Shown: in pieces, positions 46,420-54,849 of the stretch | Layout of the letters: each line of letters starts with the position of its first letter | Position numbering within the stretch: position 1 is the stretch's first letter | Assembly (NCBI RefSeq): GCF_002259755.1 | Contig: NZ_MWWY01000021.1 | Location: 1-64,000, forward strand | DNA: 64,000 bases | Direction: 5' to 3' | Source of the DNA: Bifidobacterium hapali | GTDB taxonomy: Bacteria > Actinomycetota > Actinomycetes > Actinomycetales > Bifidobacteriaceae | The notes under the pieces: model-generated | Databases searched by the model: none | The model's input: the letters and a program-made list of their open reading frames with translations, nothing else | What the model was told of the DNA's origin: nothing | Translations under genes and position numbers: made by a program

Positions 46420-47475
46420 TCACGAACGCGGACGCCACGCGGCGTGCCGCATCACCATCCACGGCGCATGCCGCATACGCGAAACAATCGCCACCAAGAG
46501 CCAGCCGCCCAGCAATAATCCACCACCCAATAACAGCGCATCCGTACGCCCATCATGTACATCTGCCGGTTCAGGAGCCGGCACCGGAATCTTGACACGA
46601 TGACCGCTGACCAACAGTCGATGCGTGTTCACACCATACGGTGTACACGTCATCAACGTCAAACGATCCTCACCCTGAACAATCTTTAACTGGCTCGTAT
46701 CATCCGGCAAAATCACGCTAATACGGTCAACCTGATAACCGATCGTCTCCCCCATCACCTCAACATACATGAAATCGCCAGTTTTGACCTCGTCAAGCCG
46801 AGTAAACATCAACGCTTCCACCAAACCACGATGACCAGTAATCACCGCATGCGTCGATGCACCACCAACTGGCAAACTCGTACCATACAAATGTCCAGCG
46901 CCGGACGCAAGCGCCTCCTCAGACGTGCCATGATAAATCGGCAACTCAATCGACACTGTCGGCACACGAATCGTACCCATAACCCCGTTGCCAGCATCCA
47001 GTAACGACTGATATTCCTTATCTTTACTCGCCGCCGAATCCTCACCCTTCGCATGAGAACCGCCACCTTGCGAGGAGAACGGGTCAATCGCCTCACCGAG
47101 AATCGGCTGACCAGACGTCGCAAGTTTCGCATTATACGCATGCGCCGCTTTCAGCGCATTCTCAGCTTGCGGATACGGCCATCCTTCGACATGCGCCGCT
47201 GACTGCTGCGACGTGCGCGCCAACTCTAACGAACTGCGATACTGCAACGCAAGGGGAAAACCAGCCACACACACTGCAGCAACGAGTAACAGTACCGTGA
47301 ACACGCGCATGAGAATCAGCGAGCGCTTGAGACGACGACGCTCATCAGATACATCCGACACGTTGATCGTTTGAGCAAACGTTTGATCGCCGTACGAACG
47401 ATACTCAACTGAGCCACGCGCGCCGTGTGCACCCCGCCGATGCAACCCATGCGACGGCCGATTCATCTGCCGCAT
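46420..47475 (-). CDS. Class C (pilus-type) sortase, orphan
   Basis: 351 residues from the ATG at 47475, which has GGGGAGG six bases upstream; earlier in-frame ATGs lack a site. A basic N-terminal tail, first membrane segment (LILMRVFTVLLLVAAVCVAG), catalytic domain with His in HAVITGHRG, Cys277 in TLMTCTPYG and Arg286 in THRLLVSGHR, then a C-terminal membrane segment (LLLGGGLLLGGWLLVAIV). Two membrane anchors are typical of class C enzymes that polymerise pilins, yet no pilin gene is next to it. The lid DP(F/W) motif is seen as IDPFSSQ before the core. Confidence 0.9.
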   Translation of the reverse strand: MRQMNRPSHGLHRRGAHGARGSVEYRSYGDQTFAQTINVSDVSDERRRLKRSLILMRVFTVLLLVAAVCVAGFPLALQYRSSLELARTSQQSAAHVEGWPYPQAENALKAAHAYNAKLATSGQPILGEAIDPFSSQGGGSHAKGEDSAASKDKEYQSLLDAGNGVMGTIRVPTVSIELPIYHGTSEEALASGAGHLYGTSLPVGGASTHAVITGHRGLVEALMFTRLDEVKTGDFMYVEVMGETIGYQVDRISVILPDDTSQLKIVQGEDRLTLMTCTPYGVNTHRLLVSGHRVKIPVPAPEPADVHDGRTDALLLGGGLLLGGWLLVAIVSRMRHAPWMVMRHAAWRPRS

Positions 47476-47650
47476 CAACGGCCTCCCCACATCATTTGAC
47501 AACCCACGCACAGTCTACCGCCCACAGCGCGGGCATTCTACCCCCGTGATGAGGTAATCCTTGTGCAGTACAATACTTGTGCAGTACAATCTGCAACATC
47601 TGCAACATACATCAGATAAAACAGTTAGCGAGCACAATCAAATCACAGAG

Positions 47651-48481
47651 TCAGATAAACGCACGCTCGCCAAAAATAGCTGTACCCACGCGCACAATCG
47701 TAGAACCTTCCTCAATCGCGAGCGCCATATCGTGCGTCATACCCATCGACAGCTCACAGCAATGCTCAGTCCCGGGCGTTGCAGCCGCAAGAATAAGATC
47801 GCGCGTTTTGCGTAAGTGAGCGAACCCACGGCGGATGGTTTTTTCATCGTCAACATGCGCACCAATCGTCATCAAACCTTGCAAATCAAGACCATCGAGC
47901 GAACCGATACGTTGCGCAAGCAGAATTGCGTGCGCCGGATCACAACCCGATTTCGATACTTCACCCGATTCATTGACCTCCAGCAGTACGCCAACAGTAA
48001 TGCCATGCATGACTGCGCGGCGAGCAATTTTCTCAGCTTGTTCAATGGAATCAACTGATTCGATAGTGTCAACAACCGGCAGTACTTTGCCAATTTTATT
48101 TGATTGCAACTGGCCGATGAGATGAAATGGAATGTGCGTGCGTGGCGCGTGTGCTGAGGTCTGACTGCCATCAGACTGCACACCCAACGTAAACCCACGC
48201 TGTGCACACAAACGCTGCAAACCGGCAGCTTTAACCGCAACCTCTTGCGGCCTATTCTCACCGATCATACGCACACCAGCATCAATCGCAGCCATGATCT
48301 CGCCAACATCACGAGTTTTCGTAGCAGCAAGCAACCGCACAGACCCCGCGTCACGTCCTGCATCAGACTCAGCTTGCGCGATCGTGTCAAGTACCCGACG
48401 CACGCCGTCCGTAATCTGCTGCACTCGTGCTGAATCAATCGTTTCGTTCGCAAGATCTTTGTGATCCATATACGCCGTCAT
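47651..48481 (-). CDS. YggS/PLPBP-family pyridoxal-phosphate homeostasis protein
   Basis: 276 residues from the ATG at 48481, preceded by AGGGGAG. Single-domain PLP-binding TIM barrel: Lys in RLLAATKTRD (about 55), GENRPQEVAVKA, FHLIGQLQSNKIG, LEVNESGEVSK, MTIGAH and LSMGMTHDMALAIEEGST(I)VRVGT. Keeps PLP in balance; no enzymatic reaction is known. It is longer than E. coli YggS through an insert after LQRLC (GFTLGVQSDGSQTSAHAPR). Confidence 0.93.
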   Translation of the reverse strand: MTAYMDHKDLANETIDSARVQQITDGVRRVLDTIAQAESDAGRDAGSVRLLAATKTRDVGEIMAAIDAGVRMIGENRPQEVAVKAAGLQRLCAQRGFTLGVQSDGSQTSAHAPRTHIPFHLIGQLQSNKIGKVLPVVDTIESVDSIEQAEKIARRAVMHGITVGVLLEVNESGEVSKSGCDPAHAILLAQRIGSLDGLDLQGLMTIGAHVDDEKTIRRGFAHLRKTRDLILAAATPGTEHCCELSMGMTHDMALAIEEGSTIVRVGTAIFGERAFI

Positions 48482-48554
48482 GCTACACTCCCCTGCTGTC
48501 GATTCGTATCTATGATACTCACGCCGACATGCCATCAGTCAGCGCGACGTAATG

Positions 48555-49757
48555 TCAATGCGCGCCGGCATCATCCGATCCAACAAAATCTGCAAACGGA
48601 TCATCTGGCACACGCCGATCACTCCTATTCGCAGCCAATCGCTCCCACGAAAAATGATCGATAAGATCGCGCGCCGCACACGGCTCAGGCTGCGCAAGTA
48701 ACCCAAGCAGCCACGCGCAGTAGCCGATCACACGGTGCGCACTCACACCTCGCGCTCTCAACACACCCATGTCAAGAGAACGTTGACGCTTAGCCAAACG
48801 CTTGCCAGCAGCGTTGTCAATAAGCGGTAAATGAGCGAACGATGGCACACCGACTGACGTCGCAGCAGATACCTCAACAAACGCATTATCAGATACCTCA
48901 TCAACAGATGCGCTCGCTACTGTGCTGTCACTGCGCTCACTGAGGTCACGGTCGTCACTGTCGTCGCTGTCGTCGCAGTTATTATCAGCCAGCCAACCAC
49001 TAGCAATCAGCTGCTCTCGAATGTAGAGTTGCAACGCAGTTGATCGCAGCAGATCACGGCCGCGCACAACGTCAGTTACACCCATGTCAAGATCGTCAAC
49101 CGTCACCGCAAGCTGATACGAAACGATACCGTCCGCGCGACGAATCACCGTATCACCAAGGTCGTGCGCAAGATTGAATGTTTGTGAGCCGAACACACGA
49201 TCAGTAAATTGCACGTTGCGATTGGGCGCGAACAAGCGGAGCGAATGCTGATCGCCGTGCTCAAGACGTGCGCGTGTTTCGTCAGGATTATGCTGCAACA
49301 GTCGTCTACAAGTGCCGGGATAGACCACGAAGCCGTCGCCTTCTTGCGGCGCAGATGCGGCACGAATATCGGAACGCGAGCAGAAGCATGGATATATAGC
49401 GTTTGTGCGGAATGTGAGATGATCGGCGGTGACAGTCGCGCTTGATACACTCGGTGAACACGACGTGCTTGAACTCAACGTACTCAACATGCGAATCGCG
49501 TCGGCGTACCGGTCCAACCGCTGAGACTGATATACCGGTTCTCCATCCCATGTCAGTCCCAACCAAGTCAAATCGTCCATAATCCAACGGTCAGCGTCTG
49601 GCAATACGCGCGGCTGATCAATATCCTCAATCCGCAAAATAATGCGGCCGTCGGCAGCGCGCGCGGACAACCACGCGGCAAGCATCGCATAAACATTGCC
49701 CAAGTGCATACGCCCAGACGGTGTGGGTGCGAACCGACCGACGACAGGAGTTCTCAT
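48555..49757 (-). CDS. gluQ: Glutamyl-Q tRNA(Asp) synthetase-like protein
   Basis: 400 residues from the ATG at 49757 ([15 protein letters not shown]), the usual start of the family; the frame is open 46 codons further through Thr/Val/Gly repeats that overlap the next gene. HIGH motif as MHLGN, zinc site CFCSR...YPGTCR, and a KMSKS-like GKRLAKRQ. No anticodon-binding domain, hence GluQ-RS, which adds glutamate to queuosine of tRNA-Asp. Unusual features are a Ser/Thr-rich insert ([19 protein letters not shown]) and an acidic, Asp/Ser-repeat insert ([18 protein letters not shown]) that make it about 100 residues longer than typical. Confidence 0.85.
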   Translation of the reverse strand: MRTPVVGRFAPTPSGRMHLGNVYAMLAAWLSARAADGRIILRIEDIDQPRVLPDADRWIMDDLTWLGLTWDGEPVYQSQRLDRYADAIRMLSTLSSSTSCSPSVSSATVTADHLTFRTNAIYPCFCSRSDIRAASAPQEGDGFVVYPGTCRRLLQHNPDETRARLEHGDQHSLRLFAPNRNVQFTDRVFGSQTFNLAHDLGDTVIRRADGIVSYQLAVTVDDLDMGVTDVVRGRDLLRSTALQLYIREQLIASGWLADNNCDDSDDSDDRDLSERSDSTVASASVDEVSDNAFVEVSAATSVGVPSFAHLPLIDNAAGKRLAKRQRSLDMGVLRARGVSAHRVIGYCAWLLGLLAQPEPCAARDLIDHFSWERLAANRSDRRVPDDPFADFVGSDDAGAH

Positions 49758-49882
49758 TGCCCTTGTCGTGCCAGTCACATCAGGCGTGCCAGTTACAGGA
49801 ATCGTCCCAACCTCGCCAGTCACATTACTTAAGTCAGCCACAACGTGTGCAATATCGAGCATTTCGTACATCGCCACGTCGC

Positions 49883-50851
49883 TCAGCCAATCCACAGTTC
49901 ATTGTCGAGCGGCCACTCGTTCGGCACACAACCGTCGAGATGCATGGACTGTTCTTGCATAAGTGGCGCGCGCTGACCGGCGCCCGCACACGTCGTTTCG
50001 TTATCGATGTGACCGAGTCGGTGGCCGACCTCATGATTGATGACCATCTGCCGATAACGGCTGAGCGTGCCGCCCGCGTCCAACCACGCGTCAACAGCGC
50101 CGTTCCAGCGGTCGTCGTTGACGATAACCTCCTGCCCGACGCGGCAACTGTACTGCACGGAACAATACGAGGAAAATGTAGGTAAATACTGCGCTTCCGA
50201 CAGGATGATTGCCATATCTGCGGATGCGCACGCATCCTCGGGCATCTGCTCGAAAATCGCACCAGCGCGCGGCCATCCTTGCGGATCGTTGAGCGTAGCG
50301 TATACAGCATTCGCGAACGCCGTCGCATTACCCACGTTGCCTTTAGTTTGCAGGCAGTACGTGTAGGTGACCGGACTACCGGTGCCAGATGCTGCGGTTG
50401 CTGTTTGCGCGGTTTGTTTCGCACGCTCGAAGATTGCCGACTTTTGCGCATCAGTGAGTGGCTGCGCGGTTTTGTCTGCAGCTAGTGTTTTCTCGATATC
50501 GGCGGCTTTAGGATCGGTGTTTGTGTCGTTGGAGTTATTATCTGATGGTTTCTTGCTGTCGGATGATACGTTGGACTGTGAATTGGTTGTTGACGCACTC
50601 TTGGACGATGAGTCAGCGGTATTAGACGTGTCTCTATCATTGCTAGCCGCGTTACCATTAGTTGAGTTGCGCGGCTGATCAATCTGCGACTGTTGCATTG
50701 TTCGAGCCGCTTCTACTGCGTGACCGGACGTGATTGTAGATACGATAGCTGCAGCCAGTATTATCACGATAATAGCCATCACAACGATGCGACGAATCAC
50801 AAACACATGATCATTACGCCATTTGGACTCACGCGGCTCTGGCCGTTCCAT
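49883..50851 (-). CDS. DUF3152 zincin-like secreted/membrane-anchored protein
   Basis: 322 residues. Cytoplasmic head, one membrane segment ([19 protein letters not shown]), a Ser/Asn/Thr/Asp-rich stalk (about 50-110) and a C-terminal metalloprotease-like domain with HEVGHRLGH (His273, Glu274, His277, His281) and a Met-turn-like LMQEQS. Four Cys in the domain ([19 protein letters not shown]) suggest disulfides outside the cell. This matches DUF3152, widespread in Actinobacteria with no proven substrate. Possible roles are processing of envelope proteins. Confidence 0.88.
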   Translation of the reverse strand: MERPEPRESKWRNDHVFVIRRIVVMAIIVIILAAAIVSTITSGHAVEAARTMQQSQIDQPRNSTNGNAASNDRDTSNTADSSSKSASTTNSQSNVSSDSKKPSDNNSNDTNTDPKAADIEKTLAADKTAQPLTDAQKSAIFERAKQTAQTATAASGTGSPVTYTYCLQTKGNVGNATAFANAVYATLNDPQGWPRAGAIFEQMPEDACASADMAIILSEAQYLPTFSSYCSVQYSCRVGQEVIVNDDRWNGAVDAWLDAGGTLSRYRQMVINHEVGHRLGHIDNETTCAGAGQRAPLMQEQSMHLDGCVPNEWPLDNELWIG

Positions 50852-50970
50852 TACTCACTCCTCACACCTTCTCATCATCTGCCCATCATATGCATGCGCA
50901 CGTGCCCCACGCGAGGGCGAAGCCAGTATACGCATCACCCATGTAACGGTCTCGACGCGCACTGATCAGC

Positions 50971-51424
50971 GTGGCAGAAAACGCTCGCTTAGACCACCCT
51001 CAGTGAGAGAAAACCGCCACACGGCATATATATATTTCAAGTCACCCCACACTCGCCCAGTATGGAGTGGCAGAAAATGCTCGCTTGAGCAGTGTTCAGA
51101 GAGAGAAAACCGCCACACGGTTACTTCTACCCGCGTTGCACTCATGCAATATGCAATCTGAGAGGCAGATTTCGCTGTTTGCAAGGGTCTTTTTGCAATC
51201 TGAGAGGCAGCGTGGGCTGAACACAAGGCCAATATATACCCCCGAAAACCATTAACATGAGGATAGTATGCAGAACATCTGCCTCTCAGATTGCAAAAAG
51301 ACCCTTGCACGATCGAAAAACTGCCTCTCAGTTCGCAAAAAGCCTTCAAATCACCGCACACCGCACAAAACACGATCACACAGGCCAACCTAAAACACCG
51401 CAGAAGCCCCCATAGCCCCCACTC
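50971..51424. repeat. Composite intergenic repeat, copy 2
   Basis: Two GTGGCAG...CCGCCAC palindromes (50971-51020, 51067-51116), then GCAATCTGAGAGGCAG at 51153 and 51195, and inverted CTGCCTCTCAG at 51279 and 51321. The inner arms (51181-51210, 51279-51308) are 30-bp perfect complements; whole arms are 58 bp with a 68-bp spacer. A C/A-rich tail follows. It fills the gene-free gap 50852-51574, in which I see no coding region. Confidence 0.85.
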
Positions 51425-51484
51425 ACAGAAAGCTGAAACACTATATATCCGGTATAGCCGGGACTAGATAACGCCACATATACC

Positions 51485-51522
51485 AATCCGGCGGCCCCTT
51501 TTTTGTGAGGAACCGCCGGATT
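51485..51522 (-). terminator. Terminator downstream of glpF
   Basis: AATCCGGCGG (51485-51494) pairs with CCGCCGGATT (51513-51522); the loop contains a run of six T. It lies about 50 bp after the glpF stop. Confidence 0.7.
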
Positions 51523-51574
51523 GATATATGCTTGTCAGCCGATCATTGAGATCGCTGGCCGATTACGAGTTAGA

Positions 51575-52309
51575 TCAGGCTGCGAAGAAGAACGAGAACA
51601 ACCATGCGCCGATAATCGCGCCCACGATCGGAGCTACAACCGGAATCCACGCTTCATTCCAACGCGACGAACCCTTGTGAGGAATAGGCAGAATGGCGTG
51701 TAGTACGCGCGGCATAAGATCGCGAGCCGGGTTCAAACCAGGGCCAGTCGGACCACCCATCGAAGTGACGAGGCCCCACACAATGAAGCCAACCACGATC
51801 GCGGCGGCAGCCGGGTCCTTAACACCCCACGGGTCCATCAAGCAGCACAGTGCGCCGAACACGAGCACGAGCGTACCGAACATCTCGTTGACAAAATAGT
51901 TGACTTTCTTATCGTCGGCATCGCTCGTGCAGAACGAAGCAAAGATTGCCTCGGCGTCTTCAGTCTCCTTGTAATGCGGGTAATACGTGAGATAGACAAT
52001 GAACTGGCCAAGTGCTGCACCGAGTAACTGGGCAACGATGTACGGCAACACATCACTCCACGGGAACATGCCGTTGATGGCCTGAGCGATGGTCATGGCT
52101 GGGTTAATGTGTGCGCCGGAAATGGCCCCAAACATGAGAACAGGGAACATAACACCGAAGCCGTAACCCATAGCAATGTTGAGCCAACCGGCATGATGAC
52201 CCTTGGTATTTTTGAGCTCGACGTTGGCGACAGAGCCGTTGCCGAAAATCATGAGGATGGCAGTACCGAAGAATTCGGCCGCCAGCTTAGTGAATAGTGA
52301 GTATTCCAC
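51575..52309 (-). CDS. glpF: Aquaporin-family glycerol facilitator
   Basis: 244 residues from a GTG at 52309 (VEYSLFTKLAAEFFG), the natural family start; upstream codons read through GTGGCGG palindromes and are rejected. Six membrane segments and two pore motifs, NPA in AHINPAMT and NPA in GLNPARDL. The Asp after NPAR is the mark of glycerol-conducting channels rather than water channels. AGAGAGAAAAG is the likely ribosome site. It is a single-gene unit. Confidence 0.92.
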   Translation of the reverse strand: MEYSLFTKLAAEFFGTAILMIFGNGSVANVELKNTKGHHAGWLNIAMGYGFGVMFPVLMFGAISGAHINPAMTIAQAINGMFPWSDVLPYIVAQLLGAALGQFIVYLTYYPHYKETEDAEAIFASFCTSDADDKKVNYFVNEMFGTLVLVFGALCCLMDPWGVKDPAAAAIVVGFIVWGLVTSMGGPTGPGLNPARDLMPRVLHAILPIPHKGSSRWNEAWIPVVAPIVGAIIGAWLFSFFFAA

Positions 52310-52488
52310 TGCGGTTTCTTTTCTCTCTCGAACTGGTGTGGGATGACAATGACGCGCGGACGTGTCAAACAAACGATGCAATGCTACGCCAAGGGCTGAA
52401 CCGTGCCGCCTGTTCGGCGCGGCGAACGTTGCGGAACTAGGTTGCACAAGATACTGCAGTGGAGCATATATCGAGTACAACACCACTC

Positions 52489-52558
52489 GTGTCAGTGCGT
52501 GGCGGTTTTCTCTCGCTGACGGTGAACTCAGCGAGAGAAAACCGCCACACACTGACAC
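52489..52558. repeat. GTGGCGG-family palindrome
   Basis: Core 52499-52548 has perfect 21-bp arms (GTGGCGGTTTTCTCTCGCTGA and its complement) with an 8-nt loop. Flanking GTGTCAGTG and ACTGACAC (52489, 52551) extend the stem. It lies upstream of glpF in the gap 52310-52689. Confidence 0.75.
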
Positions 52559-52582
52559 GAACCCGCCACACACCCAACACGA

Positions 52583-52631
52583 GTGGCAGAAAATGCTCAC
52601 TGAGAAGCACTCAGTGAGCATTTTCTGCCAC
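52583..52631. repeat. GTGGCAG-family palindrome
   Basis: Arms of 22 bp (GTGGCAGAAAATGCTCACTG and its complement) with a 5-nt loop, perfect. It is adjacent to the previous palindrome and to the tRNA-Lys terminator. Confidence 0.75.
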
Positions 52632-52651
52632 GACCCCGCACCAGCAACAGA

Positions 52652-52682
52652 AAAGCCCCGACCGGGGACCGGTCGAGGCTTT
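52652..52682 (-). terminator. tRNA-Lys terminator
   Basis: AAAGCCCCGACCGG (52652-52665) pairs with CCGGTCGAGGCTTT (52669-52682) with one G-T pair; on the minus strand it ends in GGCTTTTCTGTT. It follows the tRNA by 7 bp. Confidence 0.8.
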
Positions 52683-52689
52683 CAGAAGG

Positions 52690-52763
52690 TGCCCCCGCAG
52701 GGATTCGAACCCTGGACACGCTGATTAAGAGTCAGCTGCTCTAACCAACTGAGCTACAGGGGC
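52690..52763 (-). tRNA. tRNA-Lys (anticodon CTT)
   Basis: Acceptor GCCCCTG/CGGGGGC, D stem GCTC/GAGC, anticodon stem GCTGA/TCAGC around CTCTTAA, T stem CAGGG/CCCTG with loop TTCGAAT. Discriminator A; CCA is not encoded. Anticodon CTT reads AAG. Confidence 0.95.
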
Positions 52764-52886
52764 AAGGCTCAGTCGCTGCCATGTTTCATGCAACAAACGG
52801 CTAATATACTCCCATTCCCACACAACGCAACCACCGGCGTGTCGCACACACCGACGAACTTCTGCATTAGAAGTTCGTTTGTAATG

Positions 52887-53018
52887 CTCTTGGCCCCATT
52901 TGTCAGAGGAGCTTCATTGCAGACAACTGAGGAGTAGTCAACACTCTTTGAATGTTCCAGAGATGTGACTACCCCTCAGGCCGCTTCACGGCCAACTCCC
53001 CTGACAAGGAGAGCCGAG
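52887..53018. repeat. About 130-bp inverted repeat, second copy of the 14.6-kb element
   Basis: The half starting CTCTTGGCCCCATTTGTCAG pairs with CTCCCCTGACAAGGAGAGCC, and CTGAGGAGTAGTCA with TGACTACCCCTCAG. The central TTGAATGTTCCAGAG resembles the TTGACTGTTCCAAAG of the copy at 14626-14759, so these are homologous elements rather than independent hairpins. The gap 52764-53090 otherwise holds nothing I recognise. Confidence 0.75.
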
Positions 53019-53090
53019 TTTATAATTCAGCGGTCAGCTCATCCTGCACTTATAAACGCGCTACGCGACCAGCTCAGTACCCACTGCACA

Positions 53091-54602
53091 TCACTTGGAA
53101 CGGCGCGCAGTACTCGACTTACGACGATTCTTGCCACCCTTCTTGCGGCTTGACTCATCTTCGTCATCATTGTAATAGTAGTTACCGTAACTGCTGGTCT
53201 TCTTGCTTTCCCTCGCGAAGTTGAAGACAAATCCAGTCACAGACACACCGAGATTGTCAAGCTGAGCCGCAATATCACGCAACTCACGCTTGTCGGTCAC
53301 ACCGCGGCCAGAAACCAGAACGATACCGTTGCCCATCGCGCCGAATATTGCCGCATCGTTCGCCACGATCATCGGCGACGTATCAACGAGCACATAGTCG
53401 TACTGAGTGAGCGCCTGACGAATCAACTCTTTCATCGTCAGCGAGTTCAGCAACGAAGACGCGTTTGGCGGCTTCGGGCCAGCCGGCATAATGTGCAGAT
53501 TCGGCTTCCAGTAGCGCTGTACAACATCCTTCACTGCTGCCTGACCAGACAGAACGTGAGTAAGACCAGCATTACCTTCGAGCGACAGCTTGTTTGCCAC
53601 AGACGGGTGGCGAAGATCAGCATCAATCAGCAGCACGCTTGCACCGTTCTCCGCAAGCGTTGCCGCAATATTGCACGACGTGGTCGTCTTACCTTCATTC
53701 GGACTGACCGACGAAATCACCACGAGACGAGACTTTGTGCCTTCGACCGGCTGCGTAAACGACAGGTTCGTACGAATACGACGGTATTCCTCAGCAATAG
53801 GGCTGCTTGGTGCAGACACCATAACCGGAACTGACTTATCGAGGCTCTCGTCAGATGGAATGCGGCCCATAATTGGTGCATCAATGATCTCCTGCAGATC
53901 GTGCGCTTCTTGAATATGGGTCGAGAGCAAATCTTTAATCAAGGCCACAAACACGCCAAGAATCACACCAGCCACAATGCCAATCGCCATATTGAGTGCA
54001 ACCTTTGGCGAGCTCGGCGACGTCGGTTCGTACGCCTGCTGGACAACAGACAGCTTCACCGGCGACTTTTGATCGGACGCATACAGCGAAGTCTGCACCA
54101 CCGAACTCAACGACTTGGCGACAGCGTTTGCGATTGACGCAGCCTGTTGCGCGGAATCATTCTCGACAGTAATGTTCACGAACGCTGTCTGCGACGGATT
54201 AGTCACTGTCAGCTGACCCGCGAGCTGCTTGACTGTCATCGTCAAACCCAGATCGTCAATGACTGGCTGGAGAACCGATTCGGTGGTAGCCAGCGTCGGA
54301 TATGACTTAATCTGGTTTGAAATGTACGAGCTGGCGTTGTTCACACTGGAAATATCGCCACTGTTAGCAGCCGTATCACTGTATGTGGCGAATACCTGCG
54401 CCGTAGCCGAGTATTTCGGCGGTACGAGCAGTGTGTACGCGCAAACAGCCGCAAAAACGACGACAAACGTCACAATGGCTGCGATAACATGCTTGCGGAT
54501 AATCCGCAGCATGTCCATCAGAGTCACGCCGCCGTCTCGTCCATCAACAGACTCAGCCTGTAGCTGACCCTGTTGGAGTCCATTGTTCTCTGTGGAAACC
54601 AC
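53091..54602 (-). CDS. Polysaccharide co-polymerase / BY-type tyrosine autokinase
   Basis: 503 residues from the GTG at 54602, which has AGAGGGAG eight bases upstream (a TTG at 54620 lies before that site). Wzz domain between two membrane segments (AAIVTFVVVFAAVCAYTLL near 43-60; ALNMAIGIVAGVILGVFVAL near 205-225), then a cytoplasmic P-loop domain with Walker A SPNEGKTTTS (Lys about 305), Walker A' LLIDADLRHP and a C-terminal Tyr cluster (YGNYYY) that is autophosphorylated. It controls chain length and export of exopolysaccharide. The basic, Ser-rich tail (RKKGGKNRRKSS) is unusual. It is divergent from the polymerase-like gene. Confidence 0.92.
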   Translation of the reverse strand: MVSTENNGLQQGQLQAESVDGRDGGVTLMDMLRIIRKHVIAAIVTFVVVFAAVCAYTLLVPPKYSATAQVFATYSDTAANSGDISSVNNASSYISNQIKSYPTLATTESVLQPVIDDLGLTMTVKQLAGQLTVTNPSQTAFVNITVENDSAQQAASIANAVAKSLSSVVQTSLYASDQKSPVKLSVVQQAYEPTSPSSPKVALNMAIGIVAGVILGVFVALIKDLLSTHIQEAHDLQEIIDAPIMGRIPSDESLDKSVPVMVSAPSSPIAEEYRRIRTNLSFTQPVEGTKSRLVVISSVSPNEGKTTTSCNIAATLAENGASVLLIDADLRHPSVANKLSLEGNAGLTHVLSGQAAVKDVVQRYWKPNLHIMPAGPKPPNASSLLNSLTMKELIRQALTQYDYVLVDTSPMIVANDAAIFGAMGNGIVLVSGRGVTDKRELRDIAAQLDNLGVSVTGFVFNFARESKKTSSYGNYYYNDDEDESSRKKGGKNRRKSSTARRSK

Positions 54603-54849
54603 GAGGTTCTCCCTCTTCAATCAACGTGAACACAAAACAGACTGATGATATCAATCAGGGTGTACCCCCACAGACCAACTATATTTCTCTACTTTTCGTT
54701 CATGCTTACACCATCTTTAGTTCTCACATGGCACAACACTGATTTCGCGCTTTTTACAACAATTTCATTACCATTTCGTCACCGATCTCGACATTGTGCA
54801 CACATTCGCTTGGTAAGGTACAGACAGAATCAACGAGAGGACACGTCGC

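Noticed and set aside
51153-51336. CRISPR-like repeats with 42-bp period
   Set aside because: Only two direct units per arm, arms inverted to each other, and the intervening sequence is itself partly conserved.
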